Notes under the pieces: generated by a model
The model's database searches: none
Told to the model about the DNA's origin: nothing
What the model saw: only the letters and a program-made list of their open reading frames with translations
IMG/VR virus record: IMGVR_UViG_3300030098_000055
Location: 1-22,956 of that record
Source of the DNA: a virus
Length of the DNA stretch: 22,956 nt
Reading direction: 5' to 3' (one strand)
Program-made: the position numbers and the translations under genes
Part shown: positions 8,405 to 15,514 of the stretch, one piece after another
Numbering within the stretch: the stretch's first letter is position 1
Layout: every line of letters starts with the position of its first letter

Positions 8405-9095
8405 AACGAATCCTTTTTCCTGTGCATTTTAGCAACCATTCATCTAATAAATCACGACTTGATAATCTATTTTGCAAATGATGTAAAAGTGTCTGCTCTC
8501 CTAAGTAAACACCAATATGGTTTAATCCGCTACTACATATAGACATTAATAATAAATCTCCTTTTTCTAAATCTTCTTCTGGTAACAATTCTCTAAAACC
8601 TGTTTCTTCATAACAGCCATTGAACATAGGATTTTTTAAAAAGTCATTATGATCGTTTGGACGTTCCCAATCTCTTAAATGTATTCCAAGTTCTTGCTCA
8701 TACCAATCTCTACATAAACTCCAACAATCAGTTAAACCAAAAACCCATTTTCTTCCTATCAATGGTGCTTTATATCCACATGGTTCTAAAGATGTCCATT
8801 GATTTAAGTTTGGCTGAACTATCCACCATTTAATACCTGATTTTTCGCAAGCTACTTTATCAGCTTGACTAGGTTCTGGACTTGTAACAGGATGACTATG
8901 AATTACAGCAGTTATCTCTCCTTGATCTTCTGCTTTTACCCAATCATGAGGATCTAAAATAAATTGATCTGTAGGATTTGGAGCAAGATTTTTACAAGGA
9001 AAATAAATTTCTTTTCCTTTTTTTATCAACAAAAGTCCGCATGATTCATTCGGATCAGATTCTTTAGCGTGTTTTAATGCAAGTTCTTTCCACAT
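8388..9095 (-). CDS. K: Tail tip peptidase, JAB/MPN plus NlpC/P60, lambda gpK-like (235 aa)
   Basis: Two enzyme domains are visible. N-terminal JAB/MPN metallopeptidase: E17 in ESCGLLL and a complete zinc-binding JAMM motif H66-x-H68-x7-S76-x2-D79. C-terminal NlpC/P60 cysteine peptidase: C124 in LTDCWSLCRDWY, H193 in LNHIGVYLG, with H205/H206 as candidate third residue. All key residues are intact, so both domains may be active. Lambda gpK homologues sit in the tail tip and are thought to cleave peptidoglycan cross-links or process tip proteins during infection. Gene order L-K-I-J and the 1-base TAATG overlap with the gpL-like gene support the call. Confidence 0.93.
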   Translation of the reverse strand: MWKELALKHAKESDPNESCGLLLIKKGKEIYFPCKNLAPNPTDQFILDPHDWVKAEDQGEITAVIHSHPVTSPEPSQADKVACEKSGIKWWIVQPNLNQWTSLEPCGYKAPLIGRKWVFGLTDCWSLCRDWYEQELGIHLRDWERPNDHNDFLKNPMFNGCYEETGFRELLPEEDLEKGDLLLMSICSSGLNHIGVYLGEQTLLHHLQNRLSSRDLLDEWLLKCTGKRIRYATEN

Positions 9096-9718
9096 TAGAA
9101 GAAGCTTCCAACACCAGGAAAATCTTGAGGTAATATTTGTCTTTTTGGTAATCTGACTCCTTGCAAATCAAAGCTTGCTGCAAGTTCAAATTCTACAACT
9201 GCTCTATTTTCAGCAGCCTTACGATCTATAAAGAATACTTCATCAGGAAAAGTTGCTGTTGGATCTGGAGTCCCAAATGGATTTATACCTGATTCTAAAT
9301 TTATAGCTGTACCATCTTCTTGTAAAATATTTGAGCCATCTTCTAATAATATTTCTCCTCCTCTAAAATTTGTATTATCAATAAATTGTCTAAGAGTTCT
9401 TATTCTTGTTACCTTTGCACCTTCTAAACCTTGAGGAAGTGTTAAGAGAATAGTTGTTATAGTTCCTAAAATATTAGAAATTTTTAATGTTGGTCTTGGT
9501 AATTGTTTGCCATTGTATTCAAAACCTGATGCTTCAATAGGCATCCTTACATATTCAATATTGTTAAATATTAGATTTACATCATTATTACTACTTACAC
9601 CATTATGAAAATAATACGTTTGAGAAATACCATGCATTTTTGTATTTAGTTCTAATTGAAAAAGCTCAATAATATTATCTACATTTGGCTTTTGTAACTG
9701 CGATACAGGTGTTGCCAT
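9095..9718 (-). CDS. L: Minor tail protein, lambda gpL-like, lacking the Fe-S domain (207 aa)
   Basis: Matches the N-terminal domain of lambda tail tip protein L: LQKPNVDNIIELFQLELN at the start, EYNGKQLPRPTLKISNI in the middle, and ASFDLQGVRLPKRQI near the end. The family's C-terminal extension carries four cysteines holding an iron-sulfur cluster. Here there is no cysteine at all, and the protein ends about 20 residues after LPKRQ. A repetitive acidic insert, ILLEDGSNILQEDGTAINLE (about 123-142), interrupts the domain. Placed between M and K as in lambda and joined to both by TAATG overlaps. Role: tail tip assembly with J, I and K. Confidence 0.88.
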   Translation of the reverse strand: MATPVSQLQKPNVDNIIELFQLELNTKMHGISQTYYFHNGVSSNNDVNLIFNNIEYVRMPIEASGFEYNGKQLPRPTLKISNILGTITTILLTLPQGLEGAKVTRIRTLRQFIDNTNFRGGEILLEDGSNILQEDGTAINLESGINPFGTPDPTATFPDEVFFIDRKAAENRAVVEFELAASFDLQGVRLPKRQILPQDFPGVGSFF

Positions 9719-10065
9719 TAGGGTTCAAATACTTCTTTAAAAGTGACAGTAATTGTAGCTAGGCCTGGAAATTTTATTTGTTTTGTTCTGTTTAAAGCAC
9801 GATATTTACTAGCTGATGCCTCGTCAGGTGCTTGCCAGTTAAAATAATCTCCATCTTCTATTCTTGAATTTAAAAAATTTTCAATAGTATCACTTTGAGC
9901 CTCAGTTATATTATTAAAATTAAGATTATATTCTTTTGGATTTATATTTAATCCAAATTTTATTACTTGCTCAAAGCCATCTTGAAATCTTGTTGTAGTT
10001 ACATTTGGCTGTGTTTTTTTTGTAACTCCAAAACTAGCTTCTATAGAGGGAAAAGTTTCTGCCAT
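9718..10065 (-). CDS. M: Minor tail protein, lambda gpM-like (115 aa)
   Basis: Matches the lambda tail tip protein M family (109 aa in lambda): PSIEASFGVTKKTQPNV, RFQDGFEQVIKFGLN and a DGDYFNWQAPDE motif followed by KFPGLATITVTFKEVFEP. M caps or stabilises the tip around the tape measure and hub. It lies directly after the tape measure gene and before L, with 1-base TAATG junctions on both sides. Full length; nothing unusual. Confidence 0.9.
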   Translation of the reverse strand: MAETFPSIEASFGVTKKTQPNVTTTRFQDGFEQVIKFGLNINPKEYNLNFNNITEAQSDTIENFLNSRIEDGDYFNWQAPDEASASKYRALNRTKQIKFPGLATITVTFKEVFEP

Positions 10066-12350
10066 TAACCTAATAAACCTCCTGGTCGTTTTTGTCTAAT
10101 AAGTTCTGCTTGTATAGCAGCACCAAGAATGTTTCCAAGTTCTTGAGATTGATTGGTGTCGCCTTCTACAGAAGAACCTGACGCATCTACATTCACAGTT
10201 ATATTACCAATATTTCCGCCTGATGCTTCTACTCCAAGTTTTCCATCTCTACCTCTACGCAAAGGCATGATTGCTTCAACACCAGCTTCCCCTGCTAACG
10301 CTGCCCCATTTGATAAAGGAAATAATTGAGGACGAGTAATTAGACCCCCTTTGGCATAAGGTACAATTTTGTTATTTGCAATTACATTGCCTAATGCGTT
10401 TCTATTTCTACCTTGTTCTATATCATTTATACCTTCCATAATCTTTGTAAAATCTGGATTAACAAAATTACTTATATCAGGTGTATTACCACCTCTCCTT
10501 CCCATTTCTATATCATTTATACCTTCCATAATATTTGTAAAATTAGGAGTAACAAATTTAGAAACATTAGGTGCAATATTAGAAACAACAGGTGCAATAG
10601 TTTTAACTACATTGTTACCACCACCTCCAAATATATTTTCAAGTCCTCCCACTAATGGAGCTATGATTTTTGTCCTTATCATTATTCTCGTAATATCTGC
10701 AATTATAGATTTCGCAAGTTTTTTGAAGTTAAATGTTCCTTGTAATACAAACTCTACAAGTGCATCTTCCATCTTTTTAAATGTATTGACGAAACTATTA
10801 GCTATTTGTGTATTAATATCTTTTACTGTCTCTAAATATTTAGCTAAAATTTTCTGTCCTTTCTTTGCATCATCCTCAGTTAGTTTTGGTAAGCCCTCTG
10901 TTGTTGTATTAGCTCCACTACCTTCTCCAACCTCAGGAGGTTGTACACCAAAAGCAATATCTTTTAATAGTTGTATGTCTTTTTCAAAGTTAATTGCTAT
11001 ATCTTTAAATCCCTTACTCATTACCTCTCCTGCCGCTTTAAAATCTTGCATCATCACAATATGAAATAGAATTTTACTTAAATCAACTAAAGTTCTTACT
11101 AATGTCCGAACAAGAGCTACTGTTGAAACTAAGAAGCCACCAAAAATCTTTATACTTTCAGTTAAAGCAACAACAGCACCATCATTACCTTGAAAACCAA
11201 GAAGAATTTCAGAAAATTGTTTTTGCAGAGCAGCACCAATTGGAATTAAATCTTTACCTATTGCTATTGATAAATTATTTATTTGTGTTTGTAATCTTTG
11301 ACCCGCATCTGCTGATGAATTTGCAACTCTTTCTGCTGTTTCTGCAAAATCAACATTTAACTTTTGTGCAAATTTAATAACTTGATCTAAACCAACAGTT
11401 CCATCTCTCAAATCTTTTTGTAATTTCTGCAAACTACTACCATTTGCTTCTGCAAATTTTACAACTGCACCTGCCAAGCGTTCACCGAGTTGGCCTTGTA
11501 ATTCTTCTGCCGAAACCTTACCTTTACCAAATATCTGGCTCATCGCTCTTATAGCAGATTGCACATCTTCTGCATTACCACCAGTTGCCTTAATTGAGTT
11601 AGAAACTCCTTCAAAAACAACTTGAGCATCCTCAATAGATCCACCCGCACCTACAACAGAAGCAGCTAAAGTTGTAAATTGTTTTGTTGATGCAGCTATA
11701 GGTACATTTAATCTTTTAGATGTGTCAGCAATTATTTTTAAACCTTTTTGAAAATCTGCTTCTGTTTTGACAGCACCTCTCAATGCTATTTCTAATTTCT
11801 GTACTTGTGATGCTTGTATTGCAGCTTGCCTAGCAAACTGAACTCCACCCGCTACAGCATCAATACCAAGACCAATCGCACCACCCGCTATTGCACCTTT
11901 TGTTCCTCCTTTTGCAAAACCCGCTATACCTCCTATCTGTGCTGACGGTGGGAGAAATCTACCAACAGCACCAGTTAAAGCTGCACCTCCTCCAGCTTTA
12001 AATCCCGCACCTACTTTGCCAAAGAAAGTTTGTTTTTTTCCTGACGCATTAAGAGCATCCATACTTGCTCTTACTTGATCTATTTCTTTTCCAAGACGAT
12101 CATATTCCTGAGTGCCAATTCCTACAGCATTTCTAAGTTTTGTTAAAACACCAATTTGTCCTTCAAAAGAATTTTTGCTTAACTGAGTTGTCTTATTTAC
12201 TTTTTTTAATCTTTCTAGTAACTTATCTAATTCTTTAGGAGTAAATTTTACTGTATTTGTAAATTTATCAAAATCTTTACCTATACTTTTTATTGCAGAA
12301 AAACCTTCAAGTTCTAATTTGAGCTTTACTTTATCAACAGTTCTTGCCAT
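10065..12350 (-). CDS. H: Tail length tape measure protein, lambda gpH-like (761 aa)
   Basis: Sets tail length and is packed inside the tube; in lambda-like phages its C-terminus also helps DNA enter the cell. Features: charged helical N-terminus (1-100); Gly/Ala-rich stretch (about 110-175, GAIAGGAIGLGIDAVAGG); tape measure core (about 190-370, with SRxxF-like GSIEDAQVVFEGVSNSIKA and GKVSAEELQGQLGER); a hydrophobic membrane-competent segment around 395-435; a 30-residue duplication near 590-645; and the family-typical C-terminal AGEAGVEAIMPLRRGRDGKL. Located just after G/GT. At the usual 1.5 angstrom per residue, 761 residues predict a tail near 114 nm (inference). Long antisense frames across it are shadows. 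Confidence 0.95.
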   Translation of the reverse strand: MARTVDKVKLKLELEGFSAIKSIGKDFDKFTNTVKFTPKELDKLLERLKKVNKTTQLSKNSFEGQIGVLTKLRNAVGIGTQEYDRLGKEIDQVRASMDALNASGKKQTFFGKVGAGFKAGGGAALTGAVGRFLPPSAQIGGIAGFAKGGTKGAIAGGAIGLGIDAVAGGVQFARQAAIQASQVQKLEIALRGAVKTEADFQKGLKIIADTSKRLNVPIAASTKQFTTLAASVVGAGGSIEDAQVVFEGVSNSIKATGGNAEDVQSAIRAMSQIFGKGKVSAEELQGQLGERLAGAVVKFAEANGSSLQKLQKDLRDGTVGLDQVIKFAQKLNVDFAETAERVANSSADAGQRLQTQINNLSIAIGKDLIPIGAALQKQFSEILLGFQGNDGAVVALTESIKIFGGFLVSTVALVRTLVRTLVDLSKILFHIVMMQDFKAAGEVMSKGFKDIAINFEKDIQLLKDIAFGVQPPEVGEGSGANTTTEGLPKLTEDDAKKGQKILAKYLETVKDINTQIANSFVNTFKKMEDALVEFVLQGTFNFKKLAKSIIADITRIMIRTKIIAPLVGGLENIFGGGGNNVVKTIAPVVSNIAPNVSKFVTPNFTNIMEGINDIEMGRRGGNTPDISNFVNPDFTKIMEGINDIEQGRNRNALGNVIANNKIVPYAKGGLITRPQLFPLSNGAALAGEAGVEAIMPLRRGRDGKLGVEASGGNIGNITVNVDASGSSVEGDTNQSQELGNILGAAIQAELIRQKRPGGLLG
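10417..10556 (-). repeat. In-frame 90-bp tandem duplication in the tape measure gene
   Basis: Two 50-base copies, 10417-10466 and 10507-10556, differ at 4 positions and are offset by 90 bases, i.e. exactly 30 codons. They encode NFTNIMEGINDIEMG and DFTKIMEGINDIEQG, each preceded by SK/NFVT/NP. The high DNA identity indicates a recent duplication or homogenisation. Confidence 0.9.
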
Positions 12351-13020
12351 TATTTTTTATCCTTATTAATTTCAACAAGAGCTACAGATTCCATAAGTTG
12401 TAAGCCCTCAAACATTTCTTGTCGGTTTTCTATATTGTATAGGTCAAATAGTCCACCAGCAAGCAGTAAGACTTCATATTTTAAACCTATCATACCTCCA
12501 AAAGAACAGTCCCATTGTGTAGTCATTCTTAAAAACATCATAACTATTTCCCAATTTTCTTCCAAAACTTCAAACTCTTCTTTTTCTTCTGGTTGCTTCT
12601 CTATCTGAATACCAAAAACTTCTGCATCTTTAGCGGTTTCATCTATAACTTTTTTGCTACCCGAAGCCCAATATAAAGCAGCATCAGTTAGTTTTTTGCT
12701 TGTGCATTACTGTAGAAATCTTTAAACGCTTCTAATACACCTGCTACAAAATCTGTATCTTCAGAAAATTCTTTTAATACTGCTTGTGTAAATTGAATAG
12801 GTGTTCCATCTTCTTCATTAACATCTTCCCAACCTACTAAAACTTTTTGCAAAGCATCGTATTCAGTAGCTTCCTCAAAATTTGTAAGTTCTGTCCTTGA
12901 TAAACGATTAAACTTGCCTGTAAATTTTGTAGTTTCAAACTCTCCTACTTTTGTTGTAGATGGTGTTTGTACTTTTACAGGCCAAGAGTAAACCTTAGTT
13001 TTTTTTCTTACAAAAGGCAT
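12350..13020 (-). CDS. GT: Tail assembly chaperone G-GT fusion made by -1 frameshift (about 223 aa)
   Basis: Programmed frameshift product of the gene below. Reading frame 0 from 13020 to AAC at 12693-12691, then slipping back one base and continuing from 12691 to the stop at 12350-12352, gives 110 + 113 residues with no interruption. The T part begins LTDAALYWASGSKKVIDE, has an acidic linker (EKQPEEKEEFEVLEE), and ends with the lambda-T-type core W..I...FLRMTTQW.....GGMIGLKYEVL. In lambda-like phages G and GT bind the tape measure and recruit tube subunits, and only the fusion carries T. The T frame has no ATG of its own upstream of this core (a TTG at 12565 could be mistaken for a start). 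It abuts the tape measure gene by TAATG. Confidence 0.88.
12655..12697 (-). promoter_or_regulatory. -1 ribosomal frameshift signal: A_AAA_AAC plus downstream stem
   Basis: The heptamer A_AAA_AAC occupies 12697-12691 in the correct frame (GCA AAA AAC), immediately before the TAA stop of G. It is the canonical X_XXY_YYZ type, permitting full re-pairing of tRNAs. Seven bases downstream a 6-bp stem can form: TGCTGC (12683-12678) with GTAGCA (12660-12655), one G-U pair, 17-nt loop. The heptamer is certain; the stem is weak and inferred. Confidence 0.88.
12688..13020 (-). CDS. G: Tail assembly chaperone, lambda gpG-like (110 aa)
   Basis: The unshifted product. Composition and motifs fit the tail assembly chaperone family: LSRTELTNFEEATEYDALQK, then LVGWEDVNEEDGTPIQFT and a C-terminal helix LKEFSEDTDFVAGVLEAFKDFY. 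It lies between the tail tube and tape measure genes, as in lambda, and its last codons (..QAKN) are the slippery site. It should be the major form, made in excess over the fusion. The 55 bases upstream (13021-13075) contain no obvious ribosome binding site or promoter. Confidence 0.85.
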   Translation of the reverse strand: MPFVRKKTKVYSWPVKVQTPSTTKVGEFETTKFTGKFNRLSRTELTNFEEATEYDALQKVLVGWEDVNEEDGTPIQFTQAVLKEFSEDTDFVAGVLEAFKDFYSNAQAKN

Positions 13021-13075
13021 AAATTAAAATATATTCTTTCTTACTCTAACTCAGTAGTCAATACTTAGTCAGTAT

Positions 13076-14005
13076 CTATGTATAAGTTATTGTGAGTTCA
13101 TCATTTGCTGATGTTGGGACTAATGTGTAAGGAATCTCTAACATTTGTATTCCATCTTCTTCTGCATAAGCAACATCACCAATATCAGCTTTTGTAGAAG
13201 ATACTTGTACCTTGTTACCCGCAGTTGTTCCATGTAGGAATGTTAGGTTTCCTGTTGTCTCAGCAACAGCAGCCGCAAAGAAATCTTTAGTTGCTAGTGG
13301 TACAGCTTCAATCGAAACAGAACCAGTAATATTTCTATTAACTAATAATGTTTCTTGAGTCCCACCAACTAACTCACGATAAACAAGTTCATTACCTATA
13401 TCTAAAGAAATAGAAGATAATGCACCAGAATGTGAGAGCAACTGGAAACTACTTGTATTACCTTGCTTAAATATTAAAGGTGTTGCTTGATCTCCATAAG
13501 TAACTGTAGGTAAAGCTGTGTCTGTTGGAGGAATATATATACCTTGAAAAGTAAAGTCGATTGTAGGTATCTCACCAACAGATCCATTAATTACAAAACT
13601 TCCTCTTGCACCAACAACTTTGTGTCTAACACCATCTGTGTTGTAGTGAATAGTAACTGAAGAAAAACTTGTTGAAACAGGTGCATAAGTAACACTTGTT
13701 CCACTACTAACAGTCTCGCTAAAGCCACAGGCTTTGAGGGCATCTCCATACCTAGGGGCTGTGCCTGCTGCACCACTCCCCGCAAGTTCTACGCTGAAAG
13801 TCACCTCGACATTTGTGTTTGCAAGTAGTTGTTGGAAAGCTCCTAAAAAGGGTCTTACAACATCTCTACTTACAACATCACTTGATTGTGGTGTAATACT
13901 TAGATCTCGTACAAGAACAGCATCAGCAGCAACTATACCTGGATCTGATCCATAGCTGCTTTCTGCCTCAATTAGAATTACTCTTTTTCTTGTCAGTAGT
14001 GCCAT
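13076..14005 (-). CDS. V: Major tail tube protein (309 aa)
   Basis: Starts with the phage tail tube pattern MALLTRKRVILIEAESSYGS, continues with VLVRDLSITPQ and a conserved SRDVVRPFLGA segment, and is almost entirely beta-strand, with ITGSVSIEAVP and LEIPYTLVP near the end. The long, probably two-domain form (309 residues versus 246 for lambda V) suggests an extra C-terminal domain, a common variation. It polymerises as rings around the tape measure. Position between the gpU-like gene and G is diagnostic. A GAGG ribosome binding site 8-9 nt before the ATG lies inside the overlapping 50-codon ORF. Confidence 0.88.
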   Translation of the reverse strand: MALLTRKRVILIEAESSYGSDPGIVAADAVLVRDLSITPQSSDVVSRDVVRPFLGAFQQLLANTNVEVTFSVELAGSGAAGTAPRYGDALKACGFSETVSSGTSVTYAPVSTSFSSVTIHYNTDGVRHKVVGARGSFVINGSVGEIPTIDFTFQGIYIPPTDTALPTVTYGDQATPLIFKQGNTSSFQLLSHSGALSSISLDIGNELVYRELVGGTQETLLVNRNITGSVSIEAVPLATKDFFAAAVAETTGNLTFLHGTTAGNKVQVSSTKADIGDVAYAEEDGIQMLEIPYTLVPTSANDELTITYT

Positions 14006-14120
14006 CTTTAGTTACCTCAGTAGGGGGTTCTGCTTTTTTAGTTTGTTGTACTAGCTTTGCTTTGCCAGTTTTGGGGTCAAGTATGTAAGTACCGCCCTCA
14101 GTTGGATTTTCATTTACCAT
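13968..14120 (-). CDS. Small hypothetical protein overlapping the tail tube start (50 aa)
   Basis: ATG at 14120 opens a 50-codon frame: MVNENPTEGGTYILDPKTGK, then AKLVQQTKKAEPPTEV and a Lys/Ser/Asn-rich end (TDKKKSNSN). It fills the 157-base gap between the gpU-like and tube genes and runs 38 bases into the tube gene in another frame. The GGTYxxDPKTGKxxLV stretch resembles short proteins I remember beside tube genes in other phages; unverified. There is no Shine-Dalgarno sequence. The charged tail suggests a short, flexible or basic protein. Function unknown. Confidence 0.6.
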   Translation of the reverse strand: MVNENPTEGGTYILDPKTGKAKLVQQTKKAEPPTEVTKDGTTDKKKSNSN

Positions 14121-14162
14121 ATTAGACAATAAGGGTTGTTAGGGTCTTAATTAAAGTATAAA

Positions 14163-14591
14163 TCATGTTGATAAATCGTTATAGTCAGATCTGTAATCTA
14201 TCTCATATTCACAAAATACAACTCCCGCAGGTTGATCTGCTTCTATAACATCAAAAGTCACAGTTGATGGTCTTACATCTATAGCAAGTCCACCAAGAGT
14301 AGGATCGCTAACAATTTTAGTATGTAAACTTTCAATAGTTGGATCTGCTGATGTATCTGGTGTTTGAGATCTAACGACAACAACAATTCTTACTCTTAAA
14401 GTCCAATCCAGTTTTAAATATGTAGCACTATTTATAGTTGGTTGATCTGTAACAAACTCAATAACCAAACTTGGAGATTCAGCCCTTGTTAAAGGTTCAG
14501 ATCTAGACCTAAAAATCCTAGAACCAACTCCAGTAGTACCAGTAAGATTTGTTTTTATTTTTGCTAATATTTGTTCTCTTTTACTAGTCAT
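14163..14591 (-). CDS. U: Tail terminator, lambda gpU-like (142 aa)
   Basis: Begins MTSKREQILAKIKTNLTG, a helix followed by RIFRSRSEPLTRAESPSLVIEF, strands with LDWTLRVRIVVVVRS, and a C-terminal VIEADQPAGVVFCEYEIDYR. This strand-helix order and length (lambda U is 131 aa) fit the minor tail protein U / tail terminator family, which caps the growing tube and joins it to the head. It sits between the FII-like and tube genes; lambda has Z between FII and U, and no Z counterpart is seen here. A GAAGG ribosome binding site lies 6 nt before the ATG. Confidence 0.75.
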   Translation of the reverse strand: MTSKREQILAKIKTNLTGTTGVGSRIFRSRSEPLTRAESPSLVIEFVTDQPTINSATYLKLDWTLRVRIVVVVRSQTPDTSADPTIESLHTKIVSDPTLGGLAIDVRPSTVTFDVIEADQPAGVVFCEYEIDYRSDYNDLST

Positions 14592-14592
14592 T

Positions 14593-14871
14593 TTATACCT
14601 TCATTAAAGAAACAATACATAAGCTACCGTCATCTATTTTTCTAGCACTTCTAACTTTATAAGAAACAGAATTTACTGTAATTGCATCATCAAAGACAAG
14701 GCCACCAAGATCACTTGACTTAGCTGTTAGTTGATAATCAGTAGTCAAAACTCTATCGTCTGCAACTATTTCATCAGGTTCATCTAATATTCCTTTATAA
14801 GTAGTGCTATTAAACACAACGGTATCTGAAAAATCAGCAAAAAATGTACTTAAATCTTCAGTAAATGCCAT
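14593..14871 (-). CDS. FII: Head-tail attachment protein, lambda gpFII-like (92 aa)
   Basis: Matches lambda FII in outline: a short N-terminal helix (EDLSTFFADFSDT), then a beta barrel with TYKGILDEPDEI (lambda has a VFDDPENI strand at the same place), YQLTAKSSDLGGLVFDDAITV, SVSYKVRSARKIDDGSLCIV. FII forms the head side of the head-tail junction that accepts the finished tail. The gene begins 3 nt after the T-tract of an intrinsic terminator, so it depends on read-through; the stem's GGGG lies 10 nt before the ATG and is the only purine-rich stretch available for ribosome binding. Confidence 0.82.
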   Translation of the reverse strand: MAFTEDLSTFFADFSDTVVFNSTTYKGILDEPDEIVADDRVLTTDYQLTAKSSDLGGLVFDDAITVNSVSYKVRSARKIDDGSLCIVSLMKV

Positions 14872-14873
14872 AG

Positions 14874-14897
14874 TAAAAAAGCCCCAATATAGGGGCT
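14874..14897 (-). terminator. Intrinsic terminator between capsid and connector genes
   Basis: On the minus strand: AGCCCC, a 6-nt loop TATATT, GGGGCT, then a run of T (six T's at 14880-14875, the first pairing in the stem). The GC stem is striking in this AT-rich DNA and has the complete hallmarks of a rho-independent terminator for leftward transcription. It lies in the 32-base gap between the decoration-like gene and FII. The opposite strand has a weaker T-run, so terminator activity there is possible. Confidence 0.92.
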
Positions 14898-14903
14898 ATG
14901 TTT

Positions 14904-15287
14904 TTATCCGTATTTTTTAGCTGCGATAAGTGAGACTCCATATACAAAGACAGGTGATGAACCACCTACTGTTTGTACAATTTTAATAAATCTTTTGCAC
15001 TCATCTTTGTTCACTTCAAGTGTTTGAAGTGATGCTGAAGTTGTTACTTGTGTGAAAGTTGCACCAGACAGATCTCCATAAGTACCACCTGTTTCATCAG
15101 AATCTTGAACTTTAATATCTAAAGTTGGAGATGAACCTGTACCCGCTGCACAGTTCAGAACAAGAATTACATCTCCATCAAATTCTTTTAAATCAATAGC
15201 ACTTGATGTAGCTGTAGCTGTTACAGAAGCAGATGCTACTGCTGCCGTTACATCTAACTTCTCTAAGTTTTGTTGAATAATCGCCAC
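14904..15287 (-). CDS. Probable capsid decoration / head protein (127 aa)
   Basis: A small, beta-rich, Ala/Ser/Thr-rich protein: MAIIQQNLEKLDVTAAVASA, SAIDLKEFDGDVILVLNCAAG, PTLDIKVQDSDETGGTYGDL, KRFIKIVQTVGGSSP and VYGVSLIAAKKYG. This is the pattern of an all-beta head protein encoded close behind the major capsid gene, similar in general layout to cement/decoration proteins of other tailed phages; the exact family cannot be fixed by eye. It is the last gene before the terminator, in the same transcription segment as the capsid gene, which suits a protein needed in hundreds of copies. Confidence 0.6.
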   Translation of the reverse strand: MAIIQQNLEKLDVTAAVASASVTATATSSAIDLKEFDGDVILVLNCAAGTGSSPTLDIKVQDSDETGGTYGDLSGATFTQVTTSASLQTLEVNKDECKRFIKIVQTVGGSSPVFVYGVSLIAAKKYG

Positions 15288-15288
15288 T

Positions 15289-15513
15289 TTAAGTTTCCTC
15301 GGTTGTAGTAGTCTGTTTTTTCTTAGATTTTTGCTTTGCTTTTGGCTTTTCTTCTACAACTTCTTCCTCAACTACAGGAGTCGTTTCTGAAGCTTCTTTA
15401 GCTTTACCACTAAAAACAAGCAAACGACCAACATTATTATCTACCTCGATAATAGAGCCAGAGTCCGTTGGGACTCCAGCTATCATTGTTGATCTTATAA
15501 GTTCAACTTTCAT
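15289..15513 (-). CDS. Small Lys-rich protein following the capsid gene (74 aa)
   Basis: Start chosen at ATG 15513, which follows the capsid stop directly (TAATATG). A longer frame to 15579 would overlap the capsid gene by 65 bases without reason. The folded part (MKVELIRSTMIAGVPTDSGS, then IIEVDNNVGRLLVFSGKAKEA) resembles small proteins of unknown function often found beside major capsid genes. The rest is low-complexity: an acidic VVEEEVVEEK patch followed by KPKAKQKSKKK and TTTTEE. It could bind DNA or the capsid, but no function can be assigned. Confidence 0.75.
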   Translation of the reverse strand: MKVELIRSTMIAGVPTDSGSIIEVDNNVGRLLVFSGKAKEASETTPVVEEEVVEEKPKAKQKSKKKQTTTTEET

Positions 15514-15514
15514 A

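Noticed and set aside
10369-11064. Plus-strand 231-codon open frame with a hydrophobic product
   Set aside because: Lies entirely antisense to the well-supported tape measure gene; the Ile/Leu/Phe-rich product is what the complement of AT-rich helical coding sequence gives. No ribosome binding site or family motif.
12350-12565. Separate 71-codon gene starting at TTG
   Set aside because: The frame is open upstream to the slippery site at 12691, and the product is the C-terminal T part of the GT fusion, so the TTG is internal.
12649-12660. Second A-run (AGCAAAAAAG) as another frameshift site in the T part
   Set aside because: It is not in the X_XXY_YYZ register for the -1 frame used there, and shifting would truncate the T core.
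13021-13075. Promoter in the gap before gene G (TTGACT on the minus strand)
   Set aside because: The nearest TATA-like hexamer (TATATT) is 22 bases away, outside normal spacing; no better -10 is present.
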